DNA of 64,000 nucleotides from an uncultured Lachnoclostridium sp. (GTDB lineage Bacteria > Bacillota > Clostridia > Lachnospirales > Lachnospiraceae). The stretch is from the NCBI GenBank assembly GCA_944381625.1, contig CALWLW010000015.1, forward strand, positions 18,654 to 82,653, read 5' to 3'. Position 1 is the stretch's first letter, and every line of letters starts with the position of its first letter. Of this stretch, positions 1 to 8,182 are shown piece by piece. The translations under genes were made by a program, and so were the position numbers. The notes under the pieces were generated by a model that ran no database searches, was not told the origin of the DNA, and was given only the letters and a program-made list of their open reading frames with translations.

Positions 1-734
1 AGCAGTACGGATTTCATATAGGAGAAGGACTTTATACGGATATGAACGCCATCCGCAGGGACGAGGACACGGACAATATCCACTCCATCTATGTGGATCA
101 GTGGGACTGGGAAAAGATTATTCTGAAAAAAGACCGCAACATCACCTTCCTGAAAGAGACCGTAAGGGAGATCTACAAGGTTCTGAAAAAGACGGAAAAA
201 TACATGGCGATCCGATATGATTATATCGAAGAGATCCTTCCCAAGGAAATTTTCTTTATCACCACCCAGGAACTGCTGGATCTCTATCCCAATCTTTCCC
301 CCAAAGAGCGGGAAGACCGGATCGCCCGTGAAAAGGGCGCTGTTTTCCTGATGGAGATCGGCGATAAGCTCACCAACGGCGAGCCCCATGACGGACGCGC
401 CCCGGACTACGACGACTGGCATCTCAATGGAGATATCATTGTCTGGTATCCGGTGCTGAACCGTTCCCTGGAGCTGTCCTCCATGGGCATCCGCGTGGAT
501 GAAGAAGCCCTGCAGCGCCAGCTGGCCCTGGCAGGCTGTGAAGAGCGCGCGGAACTTCCGTTCCAAAAAGCCATCCTGGAACAGCAGCTGCCCTACACCA
601 TCGGCGGCGGCATCGGGCAGTCCCGTATCTGCATGTTTTTCCTTCGGAAAGCGCATATTGGGGAAGTGCAGTCCTCCATCTGGCCGGACCAGATCCGGGA
701 GACAGCGCTTCAAAATAACATCGTACTGCTGTAA
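1..734 (+). CDS. asnA: Aspartate-ammonia ligase AsnA (5' end outside window)
   Basis: Makes L-asparagine from aspartate, ammonia and ATP in the cytoplasm. The reading frame is open from base 3, so about 243 C-terminal residues of a family usually near 330-340 residues are visible. Class II synthetase-like AsnA motifs are clear: [15 protein letters not shown] near the start of the visible part, [36 protein letters not shown], and the C-terminal [16 protein letters not shown] followed by GEVQSSIWP. The internal ATG at 42 is not the start, because conserved sequence precedes it. It is followed after 13 bases by a GreA-family gene on the same strand. Identification is from strong family motifs; the promoter and N-terminus are not in the window. 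Confidence 0.95.
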   Translation, partial: QYGFHIGEGLYTDMNAIRRDEDTDNIHSIYVDQWDWEKIILKKDRNITFLKETVREIYKVLKKTEKYMAIRYDYIEEILPKEIFFITTQELLDLYPNLSPKEREDRIAREKGAVFLMEIGDKLTNGEPHDGRAPDYDDWHLNGDIIVWYPVLNRSLELSSMGIRVDEEALQRQLALAGCEERAELPFQKAILEQQLPYTIGGGIGQSRICMFFLRKAHIGEVQSSIWPDQIRETALQNNIVLL

Positions 735-747
735 GGAAGGCGCAGTC

Positions 748-1251
748 ATGAAAGAGAAGCTTACCAAAAAGGACGTGGAAAAGATCCAGCAGGAGATCGA
801 CCACCGCAAGCTGGTGGTCCGTCCGGAAGCCATCGAAGCGGTCAAGGAAGCCCGGGCCCAGGGAGACTTGAGCGAGAATTTTGAATACTATGCGGCGAAA
901 AGAGATAAAAACCAGAACGAGAGCCGCATCAGATACCTGGAACGGATGCTGAAGACCGCGGTGATCGTGGAAGACCACACCGCTTCCGACCAGGTTGGTC
1001 TGAACAAAACCGTCACCGTCTACATCGAAGAGGACGACGAGTGCGAGACCTACAAGATCGTCACCAGCATCCGGGGCAATTCCATGAAGAACCTGATCAG
1101 CATCGAATCCCCCCTGGGGAAAGCCCTCCTCCGCCATCGGGTGGGCGACCGGGTCACAATCCCCGTCAGCGCCGATTACAGCTACGACGTGGTGATCCGG
1201 GAGATCAAGGACACGGCGGATGATGAGAGCGACGATATCCGGGCATTTTGA
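748..1251 (+). CDS. GreA/GreB-family transcription elongation factor
   Basis: A 167-residue protein of the GreA/GreB family, which rescues backtracked RNA polymerase by inserting a coiled coil into the secondary channel and stimulating RNA cleavage. The N-terminal coiled coil carries the hallmark tip sequence with D40 and E43 (GDLSENFEYYAAK), and the C-terminal half (about residues 90-155) is the FKBP-like domain. The start is the ATG preceded by AAGGAAGG; a longer open frame upstream overlaps asnA and is not real. Paralogues of GreA are common in Clostridia, so this may be a second copy rather than the main GreA. It probably shares a transcript with asnA. Confidence 0.88.
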   Translation: MKEKLTKKDVEKIQQEIDHRKLVVRPEAIEAVKEARAQGDLSENFEYYAAKRDKNQNESRIRYLERMLKTAVIVEDHTASDQVGLNKTVTVYIEEDDECETYKIVTSIRGNSMKNLISIESPLGKALLRHRVGDRVTIPVSADYSYDVVIREIKDTADDESDDIRAF

Positions 1252-1270
1252 TATGCGGGGATATCCCATT

Positions 1271-1311
1271 CAGGGCGCGACGGCCGAAACATTACCGGCT
1301 GCCGCGCCCTG
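1271..1311 (+). terminator. Probable terminator after the GreA-family gene
   Basis: Nine-base perfect inverted repeat, CAGGGCGCG at 1271-1279 and CGCGCCCTG at 1303-1311, twenty bases past the stop codon, followed by a weakly T-rich stretch (ATTCTTTATTTATT). The T tract is interrupted, so efficiency is uncertain. Confidence 0.55.
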
Positions 1312-1320
1312 ATTCTTTAT

Positions 1321-1437
1321 TTATTCCTGTAATTCTTTCAACATTAGTTCTTCTATCCGCAGCACGTTGGGCTGAGTAGGCGTGAAACGGACGCCCCTAT
1401 GCAGCAGCCCAATCACTTTTCGGGCGTTCTTCTCCAT
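1321..1437 (-). CDS. Small hypothetical ORF, 38 codons
   Basis: An open frame on the minus strand reading MEKNARKVIGLLHRG at the start and ending IEELMLKELQE. It is charged, has no membrane segment or cysteine motif, and I do not recognise it. A frame lacking a good start continues upstream, so it may be the tail of a larger damaged gene. It lies in a roughly 700-base stretch between the GreA-family gene and the toxin-antitoxin pair that also contains a phage-type remnant, so mobile-element debris is the most likely origin. Confidence 0.3.
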   Translation of the reverse strand: MEKNARKVIGLLHRGVRFTPTQPNVLRIEELMLKELQE

Positions 1438-1641
1438 TTCCTGATCAGTTTGGGGTCTGCAAGTCTTACAGGTTGTCCACCTTTCAAGTACTGCCCATCA
1501 ATATATTTCTCCGCGACAGGAAATATCTGACAAGAGGCTTAAAGACTTTTTCACGGCCTATTTATTATTCGCATGTCCATCAGCGAACCACGTTTCCACG
1601 GTCTATTATAATTGTATCTTTTGCTGATTTTGATACAATAG

Positions 1642-1869
1642 AAAAATCCCTCTTCGGGGCAAAAACTACCGAAAAAGGTAAGCGATGCAGAATTGTTTAC
1701 CTGGCTTTTGTATTACGGCATGGCCCATCTCAATCTCACACAGGATGAGGTGTGGCTCATGCCGTTTGGCTTGCTTATGGCTCTCTGGGAATGCCATAAG
1801 CAGTTTATGGGGATCGCAAAGTCGAAACAGGTGCTGACTATTGACAATGTGATTCCCTATGGAATTTAA
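1642..1869 (+). pseudogene. Remnant of a prophage structural/tail-assembly type gene
   Basis: Frame 1642-1869 translates to about 75 residues ending at TAA. The C-terminal part (SDAELFTWLLYYGM, then LTQDEVWLMPFGLLMALWECHKQF) resembles the small phage tail-assembly or gp-like proteins of Firmicute prophages. There is no start codon: an in-frame TAG at 1639 precedes it and no ribosome site is visible, so the 5' end has been lost. No other phage gene lies nearby. Family resemblance is from memory of such proteins; the truncation is directly visible. Confidence 0.5.
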
Positions 1870-1885
1870 AAATTTTGTTAATGTA

Positions 1886-1914
1886 TTGCTTCTGTACGTA
1901 CATTTTCGTATAAT
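1886..1914 (+). promoter_or_regulatory. Promoter of the RelB/RelE operon with a palindrome in its spacer
   Basis: TTGCTT at 1886-1891 and TATAAT at 1909-1914 are separated by 17 bases, 45 bases upstream of the antitoxin start. The spacer contains the perfect palindrome TGTACGTACA (1893-1902), a plausible autorepression site for the antitoxin; that role is inferred. Confidence 0.65.
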
Positions 1915-1958
1915 ATAGGTGAGGCTGGGAACACTGAACCCGGAAAGGAGTTTTCTAT

Positions 1959-2261
1959 ATGGCAAAATCAGCAAACCTTTATGCGCGTATCGAACCGGAT
2001 GTAAAAGAACGGGCAGAAACCATTTTAAATGCCCTGGGCATTCCTGCATCCAACGCCATCACTATGTTCTACAAACAGATCATTCTCCACAATGGTCTGC
2101 CTTTTGAGGTGAAGCTGCCGGAGCATCCTCTGGATGTCAGCCGCATGACGGCTGAGCAGTTACACGCAGAACTGGAGAAAGGATATGCGGATATTCAGGC
2201 AGGACGCACCCGTCCGGCTTCGGAAGTTTTTGCCGACATCCATAAGGAATACGGCGTATGA
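1959..2261 (+). CDS. RelB/DinJ-family antitoxin
   Basis: A 100-residue antitoxin. The N-terminal half (AKSANLYARIEPDVKERAETIL, then LGIPASNAITMFYKQII) is the ribbon-helix-helix DNA-binding fold typical of RelB/DinJ; the C-terminal half, rich in charged helices, should wrap and neutralise the toxin. An AAAGGAG site lies 9 bases before the ATG. Its stop overlaps the toxin start in an ATGA, so translation is coupled. RelB-type antitoxins repress their own promoter, matching the palindrome in the promoter spacer upstream. Confidence 0.9.
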   Translation: MAKSANLYARIEPDVKERAETILNALGIPASNAITMFYKQIILHNGLPFEVKLPEHPLDVSRMTAEQLHAELEKGYADIQAGRTRPASEVFADIHKEYGV

Positions 2262-2581
2262 TCTATGAAGTACGACTGACAACAGAAGCAGAGAATGACC
2301 TTCGCAGCATTTTCGAGTATATTGCCTTTGAACTGCAATCACCACAAAATGCCACAGGTCAACTTGACCGGCTGGAGCAGAGCATTATGTCTCTGGATCA
2401 GATGCCGGAGCGCTTTCGTGTGTATGAGAAGGAGCCGTGGCACAGCCGCAATCTCCGTATAATGCCAGTGGATAACTATCTTGTGTTCTACATACCGAAC
2501 CACAGGGAGCTGACTGTCAAAGTCATGCGTGTGATGTATGGTGGGCGGGATATACCCAAGCAGTTAAACCGGCTTATGTAA
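2258..2581 (+). CDS. RelE/ParE-superfamily toxin
   Basis: A 107-residue toxin encoded four bases into the antitoxin stop. The sequence EVRLTTEAENDLRSIFEYIAF at the start, LDQMPERFRVY in the middle and VMYGGRDIPKQL at the end follow the RelE/ParE fold, with conserved basic and aromatic positions near the C-terminus. RelE members cut ribosome-bound mRNA, whereas ParE members poison gyrase. The sequence alone does not decide between these, though the pairing with a RelB/DinJ antitoxin favours the RelE side. The operon is complete and looks intact, unlike the phage-type debris upstream of it. Confidence 0.87.
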   Translation: MIYEVRLTTEAENDLRSIFEYIAFELQSPQNATGQLDRLEQSIMSLDQMPERFRVYEKEPWHSRNLRIMPVDNYLVFYIPNHRELTVKVMRVMYGGRDIPKQLNRLM

Positions 2582-2655
2582 TTCTATAACTTCATAACTT
2601 TATAACTTTGTTAAGAGTCAAGAAATCGGCTCTTAGGAAGGGGACAAATGTCAAG

Positions 2656-2687
2656 GGCAGACATGACTCACACGAATCATGTCTGCC
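2656..2687. terminator. Hairpin between convergent toxin and VOC genes
   Basis: An 11-base perfect stem (GGCAGACATGA at 2656-2666 and TCATGTCTGCC at 2677-2687) with a 10-base loop, between convergent genes. It has no T tract on either strand, so it may be a weak bidirectional terminator or an mRNA-stabilising hairpin. Confidence 0.5.
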
Positions 2688-2738
2688 CCCCCGTTTAGAA
2701 CCGCCGTTTTCCCGCCCCCCTCTTTTATCCACTCAAAC

Positions 2739-3128
2739 TTACATAATCTCGTAAATCTCCAGGTGTTCCCCGTCCGGGCCGCGGAACGCCTGGTATTTCA
2801 CTCCCTTGTCAAAAACATTCACATCATAGTAGATCTCATCCTCAAACTGAATGCCTTTTTTCTTCAGTTTCTCGCTCACCTCGGCAATATCGTCCACCAG
2901 CATGGCTATATGGTCGAACAGGCCGTCGTGGCGGTCCATCCAGACCTTGTGCTGGATCAGTTCGATCACCGTCTCGCCAGATTTCATGAACGCCAGCTTG
3001 TCGCCTGTGCCGTTCACAAACTCGCAGACACATTCAAAACCCATGATGTCCGTATAGAATTTTTTTGACACTTCAATATCCTTAATATAAAGCCCCACAT
3101 GCGCGATGGCTTTTACCGCACCTTTCAT
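2739..3128 (-). CDS. VOC-superfamily (glyoxalase/bleomycin-resistance fold) protein
   Basis: A 129-residue single-domain vicinal-oxygen-chelate protein with two beta-alpha-beta-beta-beta repeats. The first repeat begins with IAHVGLYIKD, giving a metal ligand at H10; the second begins with FDHIAMLVDD (His) and ends with GEHLEIYEI (Glu), the usual metal-binding pattern of lactoylglutathione lyase-like enzymes. Its start codon overlaps the stop of the upstream kinase by one base (TAATG), so it is the last gene of the LacI-kinase-VOC operon. The substrate is unknown. Given the context it might detoxify or epimerise a by-product of the sugar pathway, but that is inference. Confidence 0.8.
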   Translation of the reverse strand: MKGAVKAIAHVGLYIKDIEVSKKFYTDIMGFECVCEFVNGTGDKLAFMKSGETVIELIQHKVWMDRHDGLFDHIAMLVDDIAEVSEKLKKKGIQFEDEIYYDVNVFDKGVKYQAFRGPDGEHLEIYEIM

Positions 3129-4453
3129 TACTCTGTCTCCTCTCCGTTTTCCATCATCGTCCCACTGACAGCCGCCCCGCAGGCCGCTTCTTCTTTATAG
3201 CAGGCCAGCGAAAGCTCCGCCCCGAACATATTACTGCAAATTTCCTGCAGAACCGGGTTCATGCGCAGGCCGTTGCCCGAAGCCACAAGGCGGGCCGCCT
3301 TTATGCCGGTTCCCTCGCAGATCAGGCTGTACATATCGTACAGTTCCTGCGCCATCCCTTCCAGAACACCGTAGACAAGGCCCTCTGGCGTGAAATTATC
3401 CTCGCTCAGATTAGAAATGCCGCCCCGCAGGGAAGGGTCCACCCGCGTGCCATCGAACATGGTACATACCTTCATACGGTCTTCCGTTTCCATCCCCTTC
3501 CTGGCCAACGCAGCCATCACTCCGTACTGGGAAGCATCCGACGCGCCCGCCGCTTTCATATAACTGCGGAAAAAATGCTCCAGCACCGCATAGGCCCGGC
3601 CCCCGCACAGGGACGCCCCGGCCAGCAGATACGTGCCTTTCACAAAAGGCCGCGCTTCAATACCCGGCGCTTCAAAATATTGTTCTGAGAGCACGGATAT
3701 CTGGCCGCCTGTGCCCATATTGAGCAGGACCACGTCCCGGCACATGCCCACAGAACCCAGGAAACTGGCCTGATTGTCTCCCAGGGCCGCCGTTACCGGA
3801 AGCCCCCGGTATTCTCCCAGAATCTTAAAATCCTCTGTGGTCTGGGGCAGAATGGAAGGATCTATGCCCATCTTCTCCATGGCTTCCACGCAGAACCGTC
3901 TGTTCTTTCCGTCGAAAAATCCCAGACTTGCCCCGTTGCTCACATGCACCAGCGGACTTTTCCGCCCTGTCAAGACCATCCCCAGATAGTCTCCGATGGT
4001 GCACAGAGAAACCGCGTTATCCGGGACGAGCCCGTGCCTTAAATTATACAGATGGCTCACCAGCCCGTAGCCTGCCGCCGCCGGCATACCGGTCTGTTCC
4101 TTTATCTGCTCCGTCAGTGTCCTTCCATCTTCTTCCGGAAGGTTTCCACGCTCGTCCTGCCAGGTATACAGAGGGCTCACGTGCCTGCCGTTCCCGTCCA
4201 CATATACAACGCCGTGCATCTGTCCCGTAAGGCCCACCGCCGCCGCGTCCGGGCAGCATCCCATCAGCTCGTCCACCAGACTTACCGCTTTTTTTAAAAT
4301 CACATCCACATCCTGAATGCGCTCCCATTCCTGCCCTGTCTTTATAAAACTGCCGTTCTCCACTGTCCTGGCTTCGAGTACCAGCCCTTCCTCCACATCC
4401 AGTGCCACTCCACTGATGGTAGTAGTTCCGATATCGATTCCTATTGCTTTCAT
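3128..4453 (-). CDS. FGGY-family carbohydrate kinase (sedoheptulokinase-like)
   Basis: A 441-residue sugar kinase of the FGGY family, with the ASKHA ATPase fold in two halves. Visible are the N-terminal phosphate loop IGIDIGTTTISG, the sugar-site segment GLTGQMHGVVYVD (residues 74-86), the probable catalytic base D226 in ALGDNQASFLG, and the second-half phosphate loops NMGTGGQIS and ASGNGLRMNP. The length and the GQMHG segment are closest to xylulose/sedoheptulose kinases; the true substrate is not decided by sequence. It sits 18 bases after a LacI regulator and close to an allose-type ABC transporter and a ketohexose 3-epimerase, so it may phosphorylate the ketose made by that pathway. That assignment is inferred. 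Confidence 0.85.
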   Translation of the reverse strand: MKAIGIDIGTTTISGVALDVEEGLVLEARTVENGSFIKTGQEWERIQDVDVILKKAVSLVDELMGCCPDAAAVGLTGQMHGVVYVDGNGRHVSPLYTWQDERGNLPEEDGRTLTEQIKEQTGMPAAAGYGLVSHLYNLRHGLVPDNAVSLCTIGDYLGMVLTGRKSPLVHVSNGASLGFFDGKNRRFCVEAMEKMGIDPSILPQTTEDFKILGEYRGLPVTAALGDNQASFLGSVGMCRDVVLLNMGTGGQISVLSEQYFEAPGIEARPFVKGTYLLAGASLCGGRAYAVLEHFFRSYMKAAGASDASQYGVMAALARKGMETEDRMKVCTMFDGTRVDPSLRGGISNLSEDNFTPEGLVYGVLEGMAQELYDMYSLICEGTGIKAARLVASGNGLRMNPVLQEICSNMFGAELSLACYKEEAACGAAVSGTMMENGEETE

Positions 4454-4471
4454 ATATTATTCCTCATTTAT

Positions 4472-5482
4472 TTATGTCGTTTCACGGACAATCAATTCCA
4501 CGGGAAGTCTCTGGCGCTGCTGCCAGGTGCTGTCCTTGCCGTTGATCATATCCACGATCCGAAGCGCCGCCAGACACCCGAACTCTTCCACCGGCTGCCG
4601 GATCGTCGTCAGGCTGGGGTAAATGTTCCTGCTGGTGCTGATGTCGTCGAAGCCCATCACCCGGATCTTCTCCGGTACCGGAATCCCGTTCCTCAGCAGA
4701 TAGCCCAATCCTCCCACCGCCAGCACGTCGCTCATATAAAAGATCCCGTCCACATCCTTCAGATGGTTCACAATATACTCTGTTGCGCGGATCCCTTCTC
4801 CTGTGCTGACCTCCTCCACGTCAATGCCATAGGCGGGATCAAATGCAATGCCCGCTTCCTCCAGCGCGGTCAGGAATCCCTGGGTACGCTTCTTGATGGT
4901 GGACAGCGTCTTGTCATAGCAGACATACGCCACCTTCCTGGCTCCTTTTCTCACCAGCTCCTGTCCCGCTAGATAGCCCCCCTGGATATTGTCGCACTCG
5001 ATCATGGCGTAGTTCTCGTCCAGATTGGCCTGGGTCTCCCTGGGATCGCGGTCGATATACACCGTGGGAAGGTTCATGGATTCCAGCACGTCGTTCTCCC
5101 CGTTGTTGATATAGATGACCCCGCTCACCTTCTGCGCCAGCAGCATCTGAAGCTGTTTCTTGGCCTCGATCCCGCTCTCGTTGGTATTGCAGATAATGGT
5201 CATATAGTTCTGCAGCAGGAGGTGTTCCTGCACCGCCCTTATGATATTGGCGAAGAACTCGTTGGTGATATCAGGAACCATGATCCCGATCACCTGGGAA
5301 TGCTGCACCCTCAGGCTCCTGGCCAGCTGGTTGGGCTGATAATTGTACTGCTCAATAATCTCCAGCACCCTTTTTTCCGTGGCTTTAGAAAATCTCCCAT
5401 TCTGATTGATCACTCTTGAAACAGTAGCGACAGATGTACCTGCCATTTCCGCAATCTCTTTCACTGATAATTTTTCCTGCAT
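4472..5482 (-). CDS. LacI-family transcriptional regulator
   Basis: A 336-residue LacI/GalR repressor. The N-terminal helix-turn-helix (VKEIAEMAGTSVATVSRVIN), hinge segment (YQPNQLARSLR) and periplasmic-binding-protein-like effector domain starting at IGIMVPDITNEFF are all intact. It is the first gene of a minus-strand operon with the FGGY kinase and the VOC protein, and lies downstream of the allose-type transporter genes. A likely target is the palindrome pair near the epimerase promoter (10648-10742), but which of the two LacI proteins binds there cannot be told from sequence. Its promoter region is occupied by copy A of the dispersed repeat (about 5515-5818), an unusual arrangement. Confidence 0.92.
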   Translation of the reverse strand: MQEKLSVKEIAEMAGTSVATVSRVINQNGRFSKATEKRVLEIIEQYNYQPNQLARSLRVQHSQVIGIMVPDITNEFFANIIRAVQEHLLLQNYMTIICNTNESGIEAKKQLQMLLAQKVSGVIYINNGENDVLESMNLPTVYIDRDPRETQANLDENYAMIECDNIQGGYLAGQELVRKGARKVAYVCYDKTLSTIKKRTQGFLTALEEAGIAFDPAYGIDVEEVSTGEGIRATEYIVNHLKDVDGIFYMSDVLAVGGLGYLLRNGIPVPEKIRVMGFDDISTSRNIYPSLTTIRQPVEEFGCLAALRIVDMINGKDSTWQQRQRLPVELIVRETT

Positions 5483-5514
5483 ACTATAACCCTATCATCC
5501 ATATAAATATTCTG

Positions 5515-5818
5515 GCATCCGCGGTTCGCGTTTATTGTGCCATGTGCGCTCGACTTCGCGGACATGACGCCTCCGGCGGATGCGCCCGGATTTCTGCGAC
5601 TTCGCAGTGCGCGCTCGTCTCCGCTCCGCTTCGTCTCGCTCACGGGCTTCGCCCTATGGAAGCAGGCGAAACCGCCGCTGCTCATGCTTTCCTGCACATT
5701 ATGCCATGCCCGCTCCGCGGACATGACGCCTCCGGCGGATGCGCCCGGATTTCTGCAGCAAGTGCAGAAACCGGTATGCGCTATGATATAATTCGCGCTA
5801 CGCGCTCATTATATCATA
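5515..5818 (-). repeat. Dispersed intergenic repeat, copy A
   Basis: A GC-rich modular element of about 300 bases lying between the sugar-binding protein gene and the LacI gene, oriented with the LacI gene. It starts (minus strand) with a hairpin, TATGATATAAT at 5808-5818 pairing with 5782-5792, around a GCGC-GTA-GCGC core. It contains a 41-base module present twice and identical (5557-5597 and 5716-5756), and has a TGGCATAATG motif resembling an extended -10. Modules match copies at 50461-50766 and 55718-55793. Apparent ORFs inside are low-complexity shadows. Apart from this element and the hairpin at 5902-5939, the 512-base gap contains nothing I recognise. Confidence 0.75.
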
Positions 5819-5901
5819 CATCCCCATATTCTGTGCAATAAATTGTGCTTATTTTATATATGCAGAAACAACTGTCAGCCTTTCTCCCAGAGACATACAG
5901 A

Positions 5902-5939
5902 ATGCCGGGAGTTACAGCAACCGCTGCAACTCCCGGCAT
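5902..5939 (-). terminator. Hairpin after the sugar transporter operon
   Basis: Twelve-base perfect stem (ATGCCGGGAGTT at 5902-5913, AACTCCCGGCAT at 5928-5939) about 55 bases downstream of the binding-protein stop on the minus strand. It lacks a T tract, so it may protect the mRNA 3' end or terminate inefficiently. Confidence 0.55.
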
Positions 5940-5994
5940 GAGTCACTGTCTATGATATTCTTTCAGGTTGGATCTTGTCCGTTCCACAGACTGA

Positions 5995-7056
5995 TCAATA
6001 ATCTGCCGCGTTCTCGCTGTTCACCAGGATCGCGTCAACCGGAGTCTTCTCCGGAGCCGCGGATGCGGTGAAGCTGTCGGGATTCTCGCATGCGTCAACC
6101 AGAAGCTGCAGGGATACCACGCCGATATTTGCAGAATCCTGAGCCACCGTAGCGGTCATGTTGCCGGCTGCCACTGCTTCCACAGCGTCCTTATCTCCGT
6201 CCGTACCGCACAGGAGGATCTCTCCGGTCTTGTTCGCGTTGGCAATTGCCTGCATAACGCCCATTGCCATACCGTCGTTGCAGCAGTAGATAGCTTTCAG
6301 GTCCGGATACTGGGTAATCCAGGTAGCCGCGGTGTCAAGAGCTTTCTGCATATCCCAATCGCATGCCTGGGAGCCGATGATCTCCATGCCTGCCTCTTCA
6401 AATCCCTGTCTTGCGCCGGATGCACGGTCCTCAGAAGATGCGTTGCCCGCAATACCTTCGATGATCGCCACCTGATCGCCTGCTTCCAGCAGGGAGCTGA
6501 TGTAGGAAGCGCCCAGATTTCCCACCGCCACGTTATCGGAAGAAACATATGCCACACAGTTCGCGCCCTGGCTCTCCATCTCAGCCTCGTCAAACTGCTC
6601 GTCGATATTTACCACCGTGATGCCTGCGTCATTGGCTGCTTTCACACCAGTGATCATGTTCACGCCGGAGCAGGGAGCGATGGCAATACCGGTATACTCA
6701 CCGGAGTTGATACAGTTTTCCAGAATCGCCAGCTGAGCCTCATAGTCCGTGTCGCTCTGAGCCGCGTAAAGATCCACGTCCAGTCCGTTTTCCTCTGCAT
6801 AAGCTTCCACACCGTTCCACATGGTCAGCCAGAAGTCGGTCGCCTGAGTTTTCAGGATCACCGCGTACTTCTGTCCGGAGGCACCAGCCGCATCTGCAGT
6901 CTCCCCCTCAGCGTCTACAGTGTCTGCGGCTTCCGTGCTCTCCTGAGCGGCATCATCCGTTGCCTCAGCGCTCGTGCCGGCGCTGCTGTTTCCACAGGCA
7001 GTCAGAGAGAATACCATGGCTGTGCCAAGAAGCAGGGATAAGATTTTCTTTTTCAT
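5995..7056 (-). CDS. Sugar ABC transporter substrate-binding lipoprotein, D-allose binding protein-like
   Basis: A 353-residue solute-binding lipoprotein. A signal peptide with lipobox SLTAC (lipidated C21) is followed by an acidic Ala/Glu/Asp-rich linker (about residues 24-65) and a periplasmic-binding-protein type I domain. The mature part resembles E. coli AlsB more than RbsB: KYAVILKTQATDFW, IAIAPCSGVNM, DNVAVGNLGASY, VAIIEGIAGNASSEDR, DWDMQKALD, AIYCCNDGMAMGV and TATVAQDSANIG align by eye. The start at 7056 is preferred over an ATG 21 bases upstream because AGGAGA sits 8 bases before it. It is the last gene of the epimerase-ATPase-permease-binding protein operon and probably brings in D-allose, D-allulose or D-ribose. 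Confidence 0.9.
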   Translation of the reverse strand: MKKKILSLLLGTAMVFSLTACGNSSAGTSAEATDDAAQESTEAADTVDAEGETADAAGASGQKYAVILKTQATDFWLTMWNGVEAYAEENGLDVDLYAAQSDTDYEAQLAILENCINSGEYTGIAIAPCSGVNMITGVKAANDAGITVVNIDEQFDEAEMESQGANCVAYVSSDNVAVGNLGASYISSLLEAGDQVAIIEGIAGNASSEDRASGARQGFEEAGMEIIGSQACDWDMQKALDTAATWITQYPDLKAIYCCNDGMAMGVMQAIANANKTGEILLCGTDGDKDAVEAVAAGNMTATVAQDSANIGVVSLQLLVDACENPDSFTASAAPEKTPVDAILVNSENAADY

Positions 7057-7185
7057 GTTACATTTCTCCTTTTTCATATTTTTTCTTAATATCCACCCTT
7101 AGTGGTTATTAGCTTTTTCCTGCGGACAACGCTCCGGGCGTACATATCTGTCCGCCGCCTGCCGCAGGGGTCTTGCGCTCCGCCC

Positions 7186-8160
7186 CTATTTCTTAGAAGA
7201 GGTGGACACAAAATGGTCGATGGTAACGGATATGATAATCAGCGCTCCCATAACGATTTTCTGATAGGAGGATTCAATCATCATGACCGTCATGCCGTAG
7301 TTGATGATACCAATGATCAGACCACCTACTACCACGCCCGGGATCTTGCCGATGCCGCCGAAGAAGCTGGTGCCGCCGATGATGGTCGCCGCGATAGCGT
7401 AAGTTTCATAACCGGTTCCTGCCGTGGGAGCCGCCGCGTTCAGACGGCCGATCAACACCACACCTGCCAGTCCTGCGCAGGTACCGGAGATCATGTAAAC
7501 GATCATCTGGTGCAGATGTACGTTGATACCGGAATACCATGCCGCTTCCCGGTTGCCGCCCAGGGCGTACAGGTTGCGTCCCAGTTTGGTCCTTGTGGTC
7601 ACGAACCACAGGATGACCGCCGCCGCCAACGCGATGCATGCGTTGAAGGGAAGGATGCCGAAGAACTCCATGGACATAATCGCGGAGAACTGGGCCGGGA
7701 ATCCATATACGTTCTGGGAATGGGACACCACCAGCATGACGCCAAAATAGATGGTCTGCGTACCCAGCGTAATAATGAAAGGATGCAATCCCGTTTTATT
7801 GATCAGAAAACCGTTGACTGCTCCGATCAGGGTTCCGGCAAGCACGCCGATCAGACATGCCAGCACCCAGGGAAGCCCCCAGCTGGTCATGGCGATGGCC
7901 GCCACCATACCGGTCAATCCGCAGGCTGCGGAAATACTCAGGTCTATGTACCCCAGCAGGATGGCGAAGAACTCGCCCAGCGCCAGCAGGATATTGACCG
8001 AAGACTGTTTCAGGATCTGCGGGATCGACGTACTGGTAAATACCGCGCTGGGCTTCAATACAGCCAGCAGAATCAGGATCAGCAGCAGAATGCCTATGGT
8101 ACCGTACCGCTGCCAGATCGTTCCAAAGTTCAAACTCTTCTTGGCTTTGCTTTCACTCAT
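7186..8160 (-). CDS. Sugar ABC transporter permease (RbsC/AlsC family)
   Basis: A 324-residue integral membrane permease of the branched-chain/ribose class. About eight to ten hydrophobic segments are visible, with the family signatures ILLALGEFFAILLGYIDLS, GLHPFIITLGTQTI and TIIGGTSFFGGIGKIPGVVVG, the latter being the region that contacts the ATPase. The start at 8160 (MSESK) is chosen because a GGAGG lies 10 bases upstream; an ATG at 8190 overlaps the ATPase stop and lacks a ribosome site. It forms the channel for the binding protein encoded next and the double-domain ATPase encoded before it. Confidence 0.92.
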   Translation of the reverse strand: MSESKAKKSLNFGTIWQRYGTIGILLLILILLAVLKPSAVFTSTSIPQILKQSSVNILLALGEFFAILLGYIDLSISAACGLTGMVAAIAMTSWGLPWVLACLIGVLAGTLIGAVNGFLINKTGLHPFIITLGTQTIYFGVMLVVSHSQNVYGFPAQFSAIMSMEFFGILPFNACIALAAAVILWFVTTRTKLGRNLYALGGNREAAWYSGINVHLHQMIVYMISGTCAGLAGVVLIGRLNAAAPTAGTGYETYAIAATIIGGTSFFGGIGKIPGVVVGGLIIGIINYGMTVMMIESSYQKIVMGALIIISVTIDHFVSTSSKK

Positions 8161-8182
8161 TTTCTCTTTTCCTCCATCCATA

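Noticed and set aside
436..1269. Long minus-strand open frame over asnA and the GreA-family gene
   Set aside because: It is an antisense shadow of two clearly conserved plus-strand genes in GC-rich DNA.
1473..1748. 91-codon plus-strand ORF in the gap before the toxin-antitoxin pair
   Set aside because: No ribosome site, and it overlaps the better supported phage-type remnant in another frame.
5537..5791. Plus-strand ORF and similar ORF at 50421-50756 sharing the peptide PLRFVSLTGFALW
   Set aside because: The shared peptide arises because both lie in copies of the dispersed repeat, read against its orientation; no ribosome site, so treated as a DNA repeat rather than a gene family.
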